DNA of 64,000 bases from Pectobacterium sp. A5351 (GTDB lineage: Bacteria > Pseudomonadota > Gammaproteobacteria > Enterobacterales > Enterobacteriaceae), in the NCBI RefSeq assembly GCF_028335745.1, contig NZ_CP116477.1:1798001-1862000 (forward strand), read 5' to 3'. A model generated the notes under the pieces. The model did no database searches. It was not told the DNA's origin and saw only the letters and a list, made by a program, of their open reading frames with translations. Shown in pieces: positions 1 to 9,625 of the stretch. Each line of letters begins with the position of its first letter. Position 1 is the stretch's first letter. A program made the translations under genes and the position numbers.

Positions 1-357
1 GCCGGGTTGCGTGGAATAGATGGGGAAATTATTAAAGCCGCTCAGCTTGAAGGTGCGAGCGCCTTTCGGATATATACTAGAATTATTATTCCGATGTTAA
101 GGACTTCAATGTTCACGGTTATTGTTATTCTGGTTTATCAAGGTGTTCGTTCTTTTGATCTGGTTGTTGCATTGACCAATGGCGGGCCAGGATACTCAAG
201 TGATTTGCCTACGACATTTATGTTTAACCTTACATTTGTCCGTGGTCAGATGGCTCAAGGGTCAGCCAGTGCGGTTATGATTTTACTGGTTGTTGTTGCA
301 ATCGTCGTTCCTTACCTGTATTCGGAGTTTAAACGTGAACACAATGATAGCCACTAA
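1..357 (+). CDS. Sugar ABC transporter permease, C-terminal part (MalF/UgpA-like)
   Basis: This is the C-terminal 118 residues of an inner-membrane permease of a CUT1-type carbohydrate ABC transporter; its start lies before the window. The EAA loop that docks on the ATPase is visible near the beginning (EIIKAAQLEGAS followed by IIIP), and hydrophobic membrane segments follow it. The stop overlaps the start of the second permease, which suggests coupled translation. It belongs with the next three genes (permease, ATPase, binding protein). The DNA is visibly rich in A and T compared with the core genes further right, which fits acquired DNA. Family assignment is firm; the transported substrate is unknown. 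Confidence 0.9.
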   Translation, partial: AGLRGIDGEIIKAAQLEGASAFRIYTRIIIPMLRTSMFTVIVILVYQGVRSFDLVVALTNGGPGYSSDLPTTFMFNLTFVRGQMAQGSASAVMILLVVVAIVVPYLYSEFKREHNDSH

Positions 358-1252
358 TTCTACGACGCTTAATCCGACACCGAATGTACGTTCACGACGT
401 ATAAAAAAGCTATCAAGTCGAATTTTCGTTTATCTGATATTAATAGGGTTTGCTGCGTATTTTTTAATGCCATTTATTGTGATGTTATTAGCATCGTTCA
501 AAAATATGAATGAGGTAAGCCACTCGTCAATATTGTCACTTCCATTGGAACCAACGTGGCAACCATGGCGAGATGCTTGGAATTCGGCCTGCTTTGGTAC
601 GGAGTGTACAGGGTTAAAAGTTTATTATTGGAATACGCTATTAATGGTTATTCCAGCGGTTATAATTTCTACAATTATCGGGGCTATCAATGGTTATGCG
701 TTATCGAAATTTAAATTTAAGGGTTCGAACATTATTTATGGATTGATACTGTTTGGAAGCTTTGCTCCCTTTCAGGTTATGTTGATTCCTATTGCGAAAA
801 CATTGGCTGTGTTCGGTTTATCCAACAGTATTATCGGTTTGATTATATTACACACCGTGTATGGACTACCGATAACAACCATGTTTTTCCGGAATTATTT
901 TGTCACGGTTCCTCAAGATTTAGTTAAAGCTGCGCAGGTTGATGGTGCTGGTTTTTGGATGATATTCAGACTGATCATGCTGCCTCTCTCCATTCCTATG
1001 ATTGTGGTGACCGTGATCTGGCAATTTACAGGGATTTGGAATGATTTTTTGTTTGGTGTTTCATTCACCAGTGGTAGCAACTCTCCGATTATGGTTGCGT
1101 TGAATAACATGGTTAACACGAGTACCGGTGCTCGGCCTTATAACATCCATATGGCGGGTGCAATATTGGCTGCTTTACCCACTCTGGTTGTTTATGTATT
1201 AGCAGGAAAATACTTTGTGCGTGGCCTTATGGCTGGCGCGGTTAAGGGGTAA
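335..1252 (+). CDS. Sugar ABC transporter permease (MalG/UgpE-like)
   Basis: This is the second inner-membrane permease of the CUT1-type importer, 305 residues with about six membrane segments. The EAA loop reads DLVKAAQVDGAGFW, and the protein ends with a GLMAGAVKG tail typical of MalG-type subunits. I chose GTG at 335 because a GGAG ribosome-binding site lies 7 bases upstream; the in-frame ATG at 344 has no suitably spaced site. The start overlaps the end of the first permease. A cysteine-containing loop (ACFGTECTG, about residue 85) sits between the first two membrane segments. The substrate cannot be told from sequence; the neighbours suggest a polyol or sugar acid. Confidence 0.88.
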   Translation: MNTMIATNSTTLNPTPNVRSRRIKKLSSRIFVYLILIGFAAYFLMPFIVMLLASFKNMNEVSHSSILSLPLEPTWQPWRDAWNSACFGTECTGLKVYYWNTLLMVIPAVIISTIIGAINGYALSKFKFKGSNIIYGLILFGSFAPFQVMLIPIAKTLAVFGLSNSIIGLIILHTVYGLPITTMFFRNYFVTVPQDLVKAAQVDGAGFWMIFRLIMLPLSIPMIVVTVIWQFTGIWNDFLFGVSFTSGSNSPIMVALNNMVNTSTGARPYNIHMAGAILAALPTLVVYVLAGKYFVRGLMAGAVKG

Positions 1253-1257
1253 GAATC

Positions 1258-2370
1258 ATGGCGTCATTACATATTCGCAATGTAGAAAAGCATTATGGTC
1301 CGATCAAAACGCTCAAAGGTGTCAGTATTGATGCGGATGATGGTGAGTTTCTTGTTCTGTTAGGGCCGTCAGGCTGTGGAAAATCAACCCTGTTAAGCGC
1401 GATTGCTGGTTTGGCTCCGGTAAGTAGTGGCGAAATCATTATTGATGGTGTCGTCGTCAATGACATCGAAGCTGCGCATCGTGATATTGCAATGGTGTTT
1501 CAGTCATATGCACTTTACCCGACAATGACTGTGCGTAAAAACCTGACTTTCGGTATGCAGGTTCGTGGTGTTCCTCGTCGTGAACGAGAGGAAGCGGTTA
1601 AGAGAGTCGCGGCGATTTTGCAACTCGATAATCTTCTGGAAAGGAAACCATCTCAACTTTCCGGTGGTCAGCGACAGCGTGTGGCGATGGGGCGGGCAAT
1701 GGTTCGTCAGCCCAAAATATTTCTTTTTGATGAACCTCTATCTAATCTGGATGCGAAATTACGTACTGATATGCGTGCAGAGATTAAAAAATTGCATCAG
1801 CGTGAAAAAACAACGACGGTTTATGTTACGCATGATCAGATAGAAGCAATGACGTTGGCGACCAAGATCGTTGTCATGCAGGGGGGGGAGGTTAATCAGA
1901 TAGGAACGCCACAGGATATCTATGAGAATCCAGCAAATTTATTTGTGGCGAGATTTATAGGTTCTCCGGCTATGAATTGTATCCATGGGATTTTGAACAA
2001 TAAAGATGGAAAAACCACCTTTACAGCAACGCACCTTGCTAAAGGTAAATTGAACATTTATTTAGGTGACACCACCGAAATTTATGAGAGCTACTCAGGA
2101 AAGCATGTTGTGCTTGGTGTTCGCCCTGAGTGGTTTTCTATTTCAACTGATTACGATCAATGTGAAATGAATAGTATAGATTGTGTTGTTGAGGTTGTGG
2201 AGCCGACCGGAGCTGATAATTTTGTGATCGTAAATGCTAGTGGTGAATCATTAATGGTTCGTTTTTCTCCTGGCGTTGGTGAAGTGGGGGATGTAATGAA
2301 AATAAAAGTTGATTTATCAAAGGCGCTTATTTTTGATGGTGCCACTGAAAAACTAATTCCTAGCAAATAA
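1258..2370 (+). CDS. Sugar ABC transporter ATP-binding protein (MalK/UgpC family)
   Basis: This 370-residue ATPase powers the importer whose permeases precede it. Walker A GPSGCGKST is at residues 36-44, the Q-loop at Q82, the LSGGQ signature at 134-138, Walker B FLFDEP at 155-160 and the switch histidine at H192, so all catalytic elements are present. The C-terminal third has the regulatory OB-fold of the MalK/UgpC group. It starts 5 bases after the second permease. A stem-loop with CTGCTG/CAGCAG arms follows before the binding-protein gene and may mark an internal processing point. Substrate specificity is not visible. Confidence 0.92.
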   Translation: MASLHIRNVEKHYGPIKTLKGVSIDADDGEFLVLLGPSGCGKSTLLSAIAGLAPVSSGEIIIDGVVVNDIEAAHRDIAMVFQSYALYPTMTVRKNLTFGMQVRGVPRREREEAVKRVAAILQLDNLLERKPSQLSGGQRQRVAMGRAMVRQPKIFLFDEPLSNLDAKLRTDMRAEIKKLHQREKTTTVYVTHDQIEAMTLATKIVVMQGGEVNQIGTPQDIYENPANLFVARFIGSPAMNCIHGILNNKDGKTTFTATHLAKGKLNIYLGDTTEIYESYSGKHVVLGVRPEWFSISTDYDQCEMNSIDCVVEVVEPTGADNFVIVNASGESLMVRFSPGVGEVGDVMKIKVDLSKALIFDGATEKLIPSK

Positions 2371-2505
2371 TTTTTTCTGCTGAGTATTCTTTGACAGCAG
2401 TTAGTATCTGCCAGGATTTATTTTCTGGCCGGTGTTTTTACCTGTGTAATAATTAATGGCAAGCATATTTATCCGCGAATTTTTACTTTTATTATGAGGA
2501 AAGAT

Positions 2506-3801
2506 ATGAATATTAAATCATCTAGTGCAAAGTCAAAAATATGTCTGGCAGTACGTACTCTTATTCTATCCTCACTGGGTACGGTATTATATTCAACGCT
2601 AGCATCAGCGGCAGAATTGAAACCGATTGAAGTGTTGCATGCCTGGTCGTCTGCGGGAGAAGGATTTGCGCTTTCGGCAATAAAAGATGCTGATGCTAAA
2701 AAAGGTTTGAAATGGAAAGAAGTGGCTGTTGGCGGTAATAATGGCACTAACCAGATGCAGGTCATTCAGTCACGTATTTCTTCTGGCAACCCTCCGGATG
2801 TGACACTCACGACACCAACAGTGATGTTTAGTTATGTCGATCAAGGAGCACTTGTCAATCTTGATGATATCGCAAAGGCAGGGAATTGGGAAAAACGCAT
2901 TTCACCAGAATTGCTAAGAACGGTGAAGTATAAAAATTCATTCTACGCCATACCGATTGGTGAACACCGTGAAAATGTGATGTTTGCTAATAAGAAAGTG
3001 TTAGCTAAATATGGCGAAAAAGTACCTGAAACTTGGGATGAATTTAATGTTCTGGCAGAAAAAATGCAGAAGGATGGCATTATTCCCGTTGCACTAGGCG
3101 GTGAGGACTGGCAAGAGACGCAACTTTTCTCCTCAGTGATCGTTGGCGTTGGGGGGAAAGCATTATGGAAATCGGCAATTGAAGAACATGATGCGAAAGC
3201 GATTCAGAGTCCTGAAATGCTGAAAGTGTTTGAGCAGTTTCGTAAGATAATTAATTTCTCCGATCGTAACCGTGCCGGTCGGGACTGGAATGTCGCAACA
3301 CAAATGGTAATGGATGGTAAAGCAGCCTTCCAATTTATCGGTGATTTCGCTAAAGGTGAGTTTACTGCCAGAAAATTACAACCGGGTGTAGATTTCCTGT
3401 GTGCGACTCCGCCGGGGAACGGCCGTGAATTTGTTTATATGGTCGATGAGGCCGTTATCTTTAAAAAGGATGATCCAGGTATTCTGGCATCACAAAAAAT
3501 CTTTTCTGAACAGTTACTTGACCCTGAAGTTCAGCAAGAGTTCAGTATCCGCAAGGGATCAATACCCGTCACTATTGACGCGAAAACCGACCGTCTCGAT
3601 AGCTGCGCGCTGAAAAATCTTCAAGATCGTGCCGCGAATCAGGCGGATGGAGGAAATTTACCCTCTTTCGTACAGGATATTGCTCAGGATCGTGATGTTA
3701 GAGGCGTTTTTGTCGATGCCATCACGAAATTTGCGAATACTCCAACCATGACAGCAAAAGAAGTTACTGACCGTATTGTCAAAGACTTAGAAAATCTTTG
3801 A
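2506..3801 (+). CDS. Periplasmic sugar-binding protein of ABC transporter
   Basis: This is a family 1 extracellular solute-binding protein of 431 residues. It delivers a carbohydrate-like ligand to the upstream permeases. The signal peptide has a basic N-terminus, a hydrophobic core and a likely cleavage after the ASA of TLASAAEL. The mature protein starts with a motif (IEVLHAWSSAGEG) seen in glucose/mannose-type binding proteins. ATG 2506 is preferred over ATG 2494 because the AGGAAAG site lies between them. The gene stands last in the transporter operon and is followed by a terminator-like hairpin. The ligand is unknown. Confidence 0.88.
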   Translation: MNIKSSSAKSKICLAVRTLILSSLGTVLYSTLASAAELKPIEVLHAWSSAGEGFALSAIKDADAKKGLKWKEVAVGGNNGTNQMQVIQSRISSGNPPDVTLTTPTVMFSYVDQGALVNLDDIAKAGNWEKRISPELLRTVKYKNSFYAIPIGEHRENVMFANKKVLAKYGEKVPETWDEFNVLAEKMQKDGIIPVALGGEDWQETQLFSSVIVGVGGKALWKSAIEEHDAKAIQSPEMLKVFEQFRKIINFSDRNRAGRDWNVATQMVMDGKAAFQFIGDFAKGEFTARKLQPGVDFLCATPPGNGREFVYMVDEAVIFKKDDPGILASQKIFSEQLLDPEVQQEFSIRKGSIPVTIDAKTDRLDSCALKNLQDRAANQADGGNLPSFVQDIAQDRDVRGVFVDAITKFANTPTMTAKEVTDRIVKDLENL

Positions 3802-3809
3802 TCTGCCAG

Positions 3810-3840
3810 TAAGGACGCTATTTGGCGTCCTTATTATTTC
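3810..3840 (+). terminator. Rho-independent terminator after the ABC transporter operon
   Basis: A 9-bp perfect stem (TAAGGACGC with GCGTCCTTA), a short loop and a T-rich tail lie just after the binding-protein stop. It would separate the transporter operon from the GMC oxidoreductase gene. Confidence 0.75.
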
Positions 3841-3890
3841 TGTTCGCTAACCCACTACTTATTAATTATTAAGCTTCGGGAGTTTCTGTA

Positions 3891-5522
3891 ATGACAGAGA
3901 ATAGGCCGGTTCATGCTACCTATGTCGTCGTCGGAGGGGGTACTACAGGGTGTGTTATTGCTGCTAAATTATCCGAAGATCCCTCGGCGACCGTTATTTT
4001 ATTGGAAGAGGGGCCAAGGGATTCGAGTCCATGGATTCGTTTTCCTGGAACATATTACAAGACCGCACAAGGGAATCTGCTTAAGCGTTACCCGTGGGAA
4101 TCTCCAGCATTTGAACGCGCACCGGGTGACACGATGATTCAGGCGCGTGTACTCGGCGGAGGGAGTTCCGTTAATGGCATGGTATACGTGCGTGGCAATC
4201 CGGAAGACTATGATCGTTGGGAACGTTCAGGTGCAACCGGTTGGGGTTATCAAGATGTATTACCATATTATATCCGTTCTGAGTCGAACAGCGATTTCTG
4301 TAATGACTCCCATGGTATTGATGGACCGCTGGGCGTTTCTTTCCCCGGTAGCGTTCACCCTTTAACTCGGAAATGGTTACAGGCGTGCCAGCAATATGGG
4401 TTCAGCTACACTTCTGATTTTAACAATGGTAAACCTGATGGTTGCGGTCTGTACCAGATAGCGACGAAAAATGGCTACCGTTCAAGTTCTGTGAGTGCCT
4501 ATCTGCGCCCCGCGATGAAACGAAAGAATCTGCGAGTGATTACCGATGCTTTCACAACTAACATTGTGATTAAGAATGGTCGAGCAAGAGGGGTAGAGTA
4601 TGTGGTGAAAGGCATCAAATATTATGCTGGGGCTGATACCGACATTATTCTTTCTTCTGGAACTATCGGCTCGCCTAAGTTATTGATGCTTTCAGGGATT
4701 GGCGATGCCGATGCATTGAGAGATCTTGGTATAACGGTTCATGCCGATTTACCTGGTGTTGGTCGTAACTTTCAGGACCATTTGGAAATGTCGCAGGTCT
4801 ACCAGTTGAAAAATGTGGATAGCTACGATAAATACAAAAAAATGCATTGGAAAATCTGGGCTGGTTTACAGTATTTGGTAAGCCGTGGCGGGCCGATCGC
4901 ATCTAATTTGATTGAAGGTGGCTTGTTCGCACGTGGCACGCAATTAGAACAGCATCCTGATTTGCAATATTTCTTTATTGTGGGGGCGGGGATTGAAGAG
5001 GGAACAGATAGTGTTCCTGGTGGAACGGGGTGCACGTTAAACTTTGAGCATGTCCGGCCTAAATCACGAGGCTTTATCACGTTAAAAACAAATAATCCCG
5101 CTGATTTTCCACGTATAGTGCCAAATTATATGACGGAGCAATACGATTTGGATCGTCTGACCGAAGGTTATATGATCGGGCAGGATATCATGCAGCAGCC
5201 GGCCTTCAGCCAATATGTCGAACGACAACATTATCCAGGGCAACATTTTTCCGATAAGAAAATGTTAGGTGAATACTTACGACAGAATGCGCGAGCGGCG
5301 CTCCATCCTGTAGGGACATGCCGGATGGGAACGGACGATAAGTGTGTCGTTGATCCTGAGCTTCGCGTTAAAGGAATTGAAGGATTACGAGTCGCCGATG
5401 CATCTATTATGCCGAATATCGTTTCGGGTAATACCAATGCGGCTTGTACCATGATTGGTGAGAAAGCATCCGATATTATCAGGGGACTTATGCCGTTGAG
5501 AGCGGCGGGCAGTGCTCCGTGA
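3891..5522 (+). CDS. GMC-family FAD-dependent oxidoreductase (choline dehydrogenase-like)
   Basis: This 543-residue flavoenzyme oxidises an alcohol to an aldehyde or ketone using FAD. The dinucleotide-binding motif VVGGGTTGCVIAAKL is at residues 12-26, followed by LLEEGP. The second GMC signature (SSGTIGSPKLLMLSGIG) is near residue 255. The C-terminal catalytic pair is present: histidine in LHPVGTCRMG and asparagine in GNTNAA. No signal peptide is visible, so it is probably cytoplasmic. A good Shine-Dalgarno (GGGAG) precedes the ATG. It lies directly after the ABC transporter and converges on the minus-strand operon, so it probably acts on the imported compound. The real substrate is unknown; choline is unlikely because no betaine genes are nearby. 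Confidence 0.88.
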   Translation: MTENRPVHATYVVVGGGTTGCVIAAKLSEDPSATVILLEEGPRDSSPWIRFPGTYYKTAQGNLLKRYPWESPAFERAPGDTMIQARVLGGGSSVNGMVYVRGNPEDYDRWERSGATGWGYQDVLPYYIRSESNSDFCNDSHGIDGPLGVSFPGSVHPLTRKWLQACQQYGFSYTSDFNNGKPDGCGLYQIATKNGYRSSSVSAYLRPAMKRKNLRVITDAFTTNIVIKNGRARGVEYVVKGIKYYAGADTDIILSSGTIGSPKLLMLSGIGDADALRDLGITVHADLPGVGRNFQDHLEMSQVYQLKNVDSYDKYKKMHWKIWAGLQYLVSRGGPIASNLIEGGLFARGTQLEQHPDLQYFFIVGAGIEEGTDSVPGGTGCTLNFEHVRPKSRGFITLKTNNPADFPRIVPNYMTEQYDLDRLTEGYMIGQDIMQQPAFSQYVERQHYPGQHFSDKKMLGEYLRQNARAALHPVGTCRMGTDDKCVVDPELRVKGIEGLRVADASIMPNIVSGNTNAACTMIGEKASDIIRGLMPLRAAGSAP

Positions 5523-5536
5523 TCGAATGATTTGCC

Positions 5537-5571
5537 GTGTAGTTTTCCTCAAACAACGAGGAGAACTACAC
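5537..5571. terminator. Bidirectional terminator-like hairpin between convergent genes
   Basis: A 14-bp stem with one mismatch (left arm 5537-5550, right arm 5558-5571) and a 7-base loop lies between the convergent GMC and Gfo/Idh genes. There is no strong T tract, so its termination role is inferred from position. Confidence 0.55.
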
Positions 5572-5650
5572 AGATAAATAAGAGGTATATCGTATTGCGA
5601 GGTGAGTCTGAATCCGTTGAGGTTAGCAGCAGAAGTCGAGCATCTATTCA

Positions 5651-6793
5651 CTAAATGAAAACGCGTTTCCCATCCTCTGCGGCACTACGTAATACCGCAT
5701 CAATAAACTTCATCCCTGCCACGCCGTCATCTACGGTAGTTAGCATCCGGCTGGACTCTGGAATCGTGGTTCCGTTTTTTAGCGCGTTGATTTGCAGCGC
5801 GGCATCTTTATACAACTGAGCGAATGCCTCGAAGTAACCTTCGGGGTGACCTGCCGGAAAACGTGTTGCATGAACCGCCGCCTGACTCTGAGCTCGTCCT
5901 TTTGTTAACCGCAGCGTATGACTATTCAGAGGTGTGAACCAGAGGAAGTCAGGCGTTTCCTGATCGAAGCTAATAGCCGCTTTTGTACCGTACACGCGCA
6001 AGCGGAGCGCATTACCTTCACCAGTTGCAATCTGACTCGCGACTAACGTTCCACGTGCGCCACTGTCATAGCGCAGCATTGCTTGTACGTGGTCGTCAAT
6101 GGTTCGGCCTGGAACCATTGTCACTAAATCTGCCGTTATCTCTGTCGGCAGCATTCCGCTGACAAAAGCGGCAAGATGATAAGCATGAGTTCCTATATCG
6201 CCCAGGCATCCTCCAGGGCCTGCCAGAGCAGGGTTGGTACGCCATTCAGCTTTGCGATCGCCCTCACGCTCAACAGGGGTTGCCAACCAATCCTGCACGT
6301 ATTCGACATGAATATAACGTATGTCTCCTAACTCGCCAGATAGCACTAAATCACGAGCATGACGTACCATAGGGTATCCAGAGTAGGTGTGTGTCAGGGC
6401 GAACAACTTCCCTGAGGCGTGTGCCAGCTTTTGTAACTCCAGAGCTTCTTCCAGAGAGATGGCCAACGGTTTGTCGCAAATAATATGAATTCCGGCACGG
6501 AGAAATGCTTTTGCTATCGGCGCATGGAGATGATTCGGGGTGACAATCACGACGGCATCAATACCATCATCACGTTCGGATTCCAGACGTGCCATTTCAT
6601 TGAAGTCGGTATAACAACGATTTGGTGAGAATCCTAATTGCTGGGCGCTTTTTCTGGCGCGCTCAGAATCAGAAGATAATGCGCCAGCCACCCACTCGAA
6701 TTCATCGTCAATACGAGCTGCGACACGATGCACCTGACCAATATAGGCGCCGATTCCACCACCTACCATGCCCAATTTCAGACGTGATTTCAT
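5651..6793 (-). CDS. Gfo/Idh/MocA-family NAD(P)-dependent oxidoreductase
   Basis: This 380-residue dehydrogenase belongs to the glucose-fructose oxidoreductase/inositol dehydrogenase family. The Rossmann motif GMVGGGIGAYIG is near the N-terminus, and CDKPLA, the family's EKP-like motif, is near residue 106. A GDIGTHAYHLA segment supplies the usual catalytic Asp and His. I started it at 6793, where the Rossmann region begins at the normal distance and a GGAAA site lies upstream; the reading frame extends farther but into the preceding gene. It is the last gene of a four-gene minus-strand operon. Members oxidise inositols, sugars or sugar acids; the substrate here is not known. Confidence 0.88.
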   Translation of the reverse strand: MKSRLKLGMVGGGIGAYIGQVHRVAARIDDEFEWVAGALSSDSERARKSAQQLGFSPNRCYTDFNEMARLESERDDGIDAVVIVTPNHLHAPIAKAFLRAGIHIICDKPLAISLEEALELQKLAHASGKLFALTHTYSGYPMVRHARDLVLSGELGDIRYIHVEYVQDWLATPVEREGDRKAEWRTNPALAGPGGCLGDIGTHAYHLAAFVSGMLPTEITADLVTMVPGRTIDDHVQAMLRYDSGARGTLVASQIATGEGNALRLRVYGTKAAISFDQETPDFLWFTPLNSHTLRLTKGRAQSQAAVHATRFPAGHPEGYFEAFAQLYKDAALQINALKNGTTIPESSRMLTTVDDGVAGMKFIDAVLRSAAEDGKRVFI

Positions 6794-6860
6794 TTCGATT
6801 TTTCCATTAGGTATTATGGCCTGGCTTGAGATATTCATCGAGTCAGGCATAAGGAGAGTA

Positions 6861-7559
6861 TTAAAGGGGGTGGAATTCGATAGCGAGCCAGATTGCATCT
6901 GAATCCGACCAATAACGATGCCAGGGATAACGTGGTAACCCATCTTCAGCAATATACGCGAAAGGATCGTGCGTATAACCCGGTGCCATTGTAATTTGCC
7001 CATAGAGCGTTGCGTCATCACGTTCACGGAACTTTTGAATTCGGCCGGTTCCATATATCTGAGTATGAATTTCGATGAACGGGTGCTCATTATGCATGTA
7101 GCAATCGGTATTCGTAGGCGACCACCATAAATTGAGTCGTAATTGGTATTTTCTGATATCGTCGCTTTGTTTTCGCTGATTAGCGAAAACAAAAGGATCT
7201 AATTTTATTTCGGTAACATAGTCGTATTGAGAAATGTAAAGTGGGGTGGTACGTGGAAATTTTGCAAAACGGTTGCCGAACCAGTCCCATTTGCCGAAAG
7301 TTAAACCACCCAAATTGGTTTCGCTGCGTACATTAAACACGGCGATTCTTTTTGCATCGGATACAATGCCATTATGGAGAATAGTCGATTTCCAGGCTGG
7401 AACGATGGTGGGGATAGGCCCTCCAATTTTGGCTGTGTCATTATCAAGGTTAACGACAATTCCATCTTCAACAATGAAATCTTTCACATTCTCGACAAGA
7501 TAAGCTTCAATAAACTCATCTGAAAATTCAAGCTGGCGTATTTGGTTGGGAGTCGACAT
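6861..7559 (-). CDS. Unrecognised 232-residue protein of the catabolic operon (possible cupin-like fold)
   Basis: I do not recognise this protein as a named family. It is 232 residues long, without signal peptide or membrane segments. The C-terminal half is rich in His, Trp and acidic residues: HNEHPFIEIH near 152-161, a PGYTHDPF stretch and a final YPWHRYWSDSD. Spaced H-x-H-x-E/H residues in a predicted beta-rich protein suggest a metal-binding cupin-like isomerase or lyase, which is inference only. The start at 7559 follows an AAGGATA site; upstream in-frame ATGs lack one. It lies between the thiamine-diphosphate enzyme and the Gfo/Idh gene, so it probably catalyses a step in the same pathway. 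Confidence 0.75.
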   Translation of the reverse strand: MSTPNQIRQLEFSDEFIEAYLVENVKDFIVEDGIVVNLDNDTAKIGGPIPTIVPAWKSTILHNGIVSDAKRIAVFNVRSETNLGGLTFGKWDWFGNRFAKFPRTTPLYISQYDYVTEIKLDPFVFANQRKQSDDIRKYQLRLNLWWSPTNTDCYMHNEHPFIEIHTQIYGTGRIQKFRERDDATLYGQITMAPGYTHDPFAYIAEDGLPRYPWHRYWSDSDAIWLAIEFHPL

Positions 7560-7726
7560 AGATTTATCCTTAGATAGATAAAGGTGGCCGTCGGTCACTG
7601 TGGTTATGGGGGAGAAAGGTCGTTGAACTCTGGCCAGTAAACGTTGCCGCATCAATCCACTGTTAGTCCCCTCAGTTGCCCCTTTTATCTGAACCGATAG
7701 AGAAAAGGGGCTAGTTGCGATACTAT

Positions 7727-9538
7727 TTAGAAACCGCGTTGTTTCACATATTCGTCGCGATTCTCACCGAGGTAAGCTGGTACGGTGATATCCCACCAAC
7801 TGGTTGGATGCATATTGCTATACGGACGTTCGATAGAGCAAATGGCTTCAATCAGGTACGGTTTGCCAGAGTCCAGAGCACGTTGTACTGCAGCACCGAT
7901 TTCCTGAGGGTCAGAAACCGTTTCAGCTTCTGCACCAAGTGATTTCGCGAAATTAGCGATTTGAGCGGAGTATGGCTTGCCATCTGGTGTACAGAATCCA
8001 GTAATTAGCTCACGATCTTCACCAAACATGTTTAGCTGCAGATTACGAATAGCCCCCCAACCACCGTTGTTGATGATTAAGAAAATAGCAGGGACACCCA
8101 TCATCACGGCAGTTGCCAGCTCCTGACCAGTTTGCAGGAAGGCACCATCACCACAAATCGCGACGACGGGTTGATCGGCAGGGACACCTAGCTTGGCACC
8201 GATGGCTGCTGGAACGGCGAACCCAATACCAGAGAAGCCACCTGGGGTGATGTGCTGTTTAGGACCATACACGGGAAACTCATTGAATACCTGGTTTTGC
8301 GGATTAGAGGAGTCAGTCACCACGATGGTATTGCGCGGAAGAACTTTACGCGCTTCCACTAACACTTGTGAAACGGCCATGGGGGAATGGTTACAGGTAC
8401 GCAATGGTTTTAAGTGTGTTTCCCATTCGGCTTTGAGGCTCTGCAGGCGCTTGAACATGTCTGAATTGTGGTAATCAGCGGGTTCGGAGGTACCTTTGAG
8501 ATCTTGCAGAAGTGCAGCCAAAATAGGGCCGGCATCGCCAACGATGCCCACTTCTGTCGGGTAGTTTTTCCCGATTTCAAAACCATCAATATCTATCTGG
8601 ATCAGTTTGGTTTTGGGGATGTCAAAGGTTAATCCAGGGATGTACGACGATGTGATTCGGTCACTAAAACGACAACCTACAGCAAGAATAACATCAGCTT
8701 CACGCGTCATCGCGTTACCGGGGATTGAACCCAGATCGCCGCACGGCCAGGCATACAGTTCGTGATCCTCAGGAATTGACCCTTTACCCATGAAGGTATT
8801 GGTTACTGCAGCCCCCACATGCTCGGCAATCGCCACAAGATCGTCACTGGCATTCGCGGCAATGACACCACCGCCTGCAATGATAACCGGCCGTTTGGCG
8901 GAAAGGAGTAATTTCGCTGCTGCGGCAATGTCAGTTGGGTCACCATGCAAGCGGCCATGTGCGCGGAAACTTTGCGGTGGTGGCAACGTAACTTCCGCGG
9001 CGTCTGCCTGTAAATCTTGTGGCAAGTTAATAAGTGCAGGACCGCGGCGACCTTCTAGCATGACGTTGAATGCTTTGGTCATGACATCTGGAATTTGGGC
9101 AATCGAATTTGGCTGCCACCAGCGTTTTACAACAGGCTCTGCCATACGGGGGAAGTTATCACCATGCGGACGGTCAAGTTCTTGTAAGACACCTTTGCCG
9201 TGCATATAAGTATGCACTCCACCCGTGATGAGAAGCTGTGGGATAGAATCAGCAAACGCCGTCGCCACACCTGTGAGTGTATTGGTTGCACCAGGGCCGA
9301 TAGACGAACAAACGGCGGCAATCTGACCGGTAGCACGGTAGTAACCATCCGCCATATGAGAGGCACCTTGTTCGTGCATGGCGGGGACGACCGTTATTTC
9401 ATCCTTACGGTCAACGAACGCATCCAGCAGGGCGGTATTACCATGGCCAGGGATACCGAAAACATAAGGCACTTTCTCACGGATCAGATATTCGACAACA
9501 ATCTGGCCGCCGGTCATTTTCTGTTTTTTATCAGTCAT
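7727..9538 (-). CDS. Thiamine diphosphate-dependent enzyme, acetolactate synthase-like
   Basis: This 603-residue protein has the three-domain layout of the acetolactate synthase/IolD/glyoxylate carboligase superfamily. The catalytic glutamate is E56 in AMHEQGASHMADGYY. The central domain carries PVIIAGGGV. The cofactor motif GDG...NN is seen in AICGDGAFLQTGQEL followed by IINNGGWGAIRN. A strong AGGAG site precedes the ATG. It is the second gene of the minus-strand operon. Possible reactions are C-C cleavage, decarboxylation or hydrolysis of a dione, as for IolD. It is unlikely to be the biosynthetic acetolactate synthase: no small-subunit gene is adjacent and its neighbours are catabolic. Confidence 0.85.
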   Translation of the reverse strand: MTDKKQKMTGGQIVVEYLIREKVPYVFGIPGHGNTALLDAFVDRKDEITVVPAMHEQGASHMADGYYRATGQIAAVCSSIGPGATNTLTGVATAFADSIPQLLITGGVHTYMHGKGVLQELDRPHGDNFPRMAEPVVKRWWQPNSIAQIPDVMTKAFNVMLEGRRGPALINLPQDLQADAAEVTLPPPQSFRAHGRLHGDPTDIAAAAKLLLSAKRPVIIAGGGVIAANASDDLVAIAEHVGAAVTNTFMGKGSIPEDHELYAWPCGDLGSIPGNAMTREADVILAVGCRFSDRITSSYIPGLTFDIPKTKLIQIDIDGFEIGKNYPTEVGIVGDAGPILAALLQDLKGTSEPADYHNSDMFKRLQSLKAEWETHLKPLRTCNHSPMAVSQVLVEARKVLPRNTIVVTDSSNPQNQVFNEFPVYGPKQHITPGGFSGIGFAVPAAIGAKLGVPADQPVVAICGDGAFLQTGQELATAVMMGVPAIFLIINNGGWGAIRNLQLNMFGEDRELITGFCTPDGKPYSAQIANFAKSLGAEAETVSDPQEIGAAVQRALDSGKPYLIEAICSIERPYSNMHPTSWWDITVPAYLGENRDEYVKQRGF

Positions 9539-9625
9539 TACTTGCTCCTGTTATCACCTAAGATTGAGATGCCCTGCACTGCAAAGCCTTTCGCAATCGC
9601 TTAAAACTCAATGAGTATAAAGTCA

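Noticed and set aside
7727..9538. Sulfoacetaldehyde acetyltransferase (Xsc) identity for the ThDP enzyme, pairing with an HpsN-like enzyme
   Set aside because: No phosphotransacetylase, sulfonate transporter or sulfite exporter genes are nearby, and the sequence does not look specifically Xsc-like.
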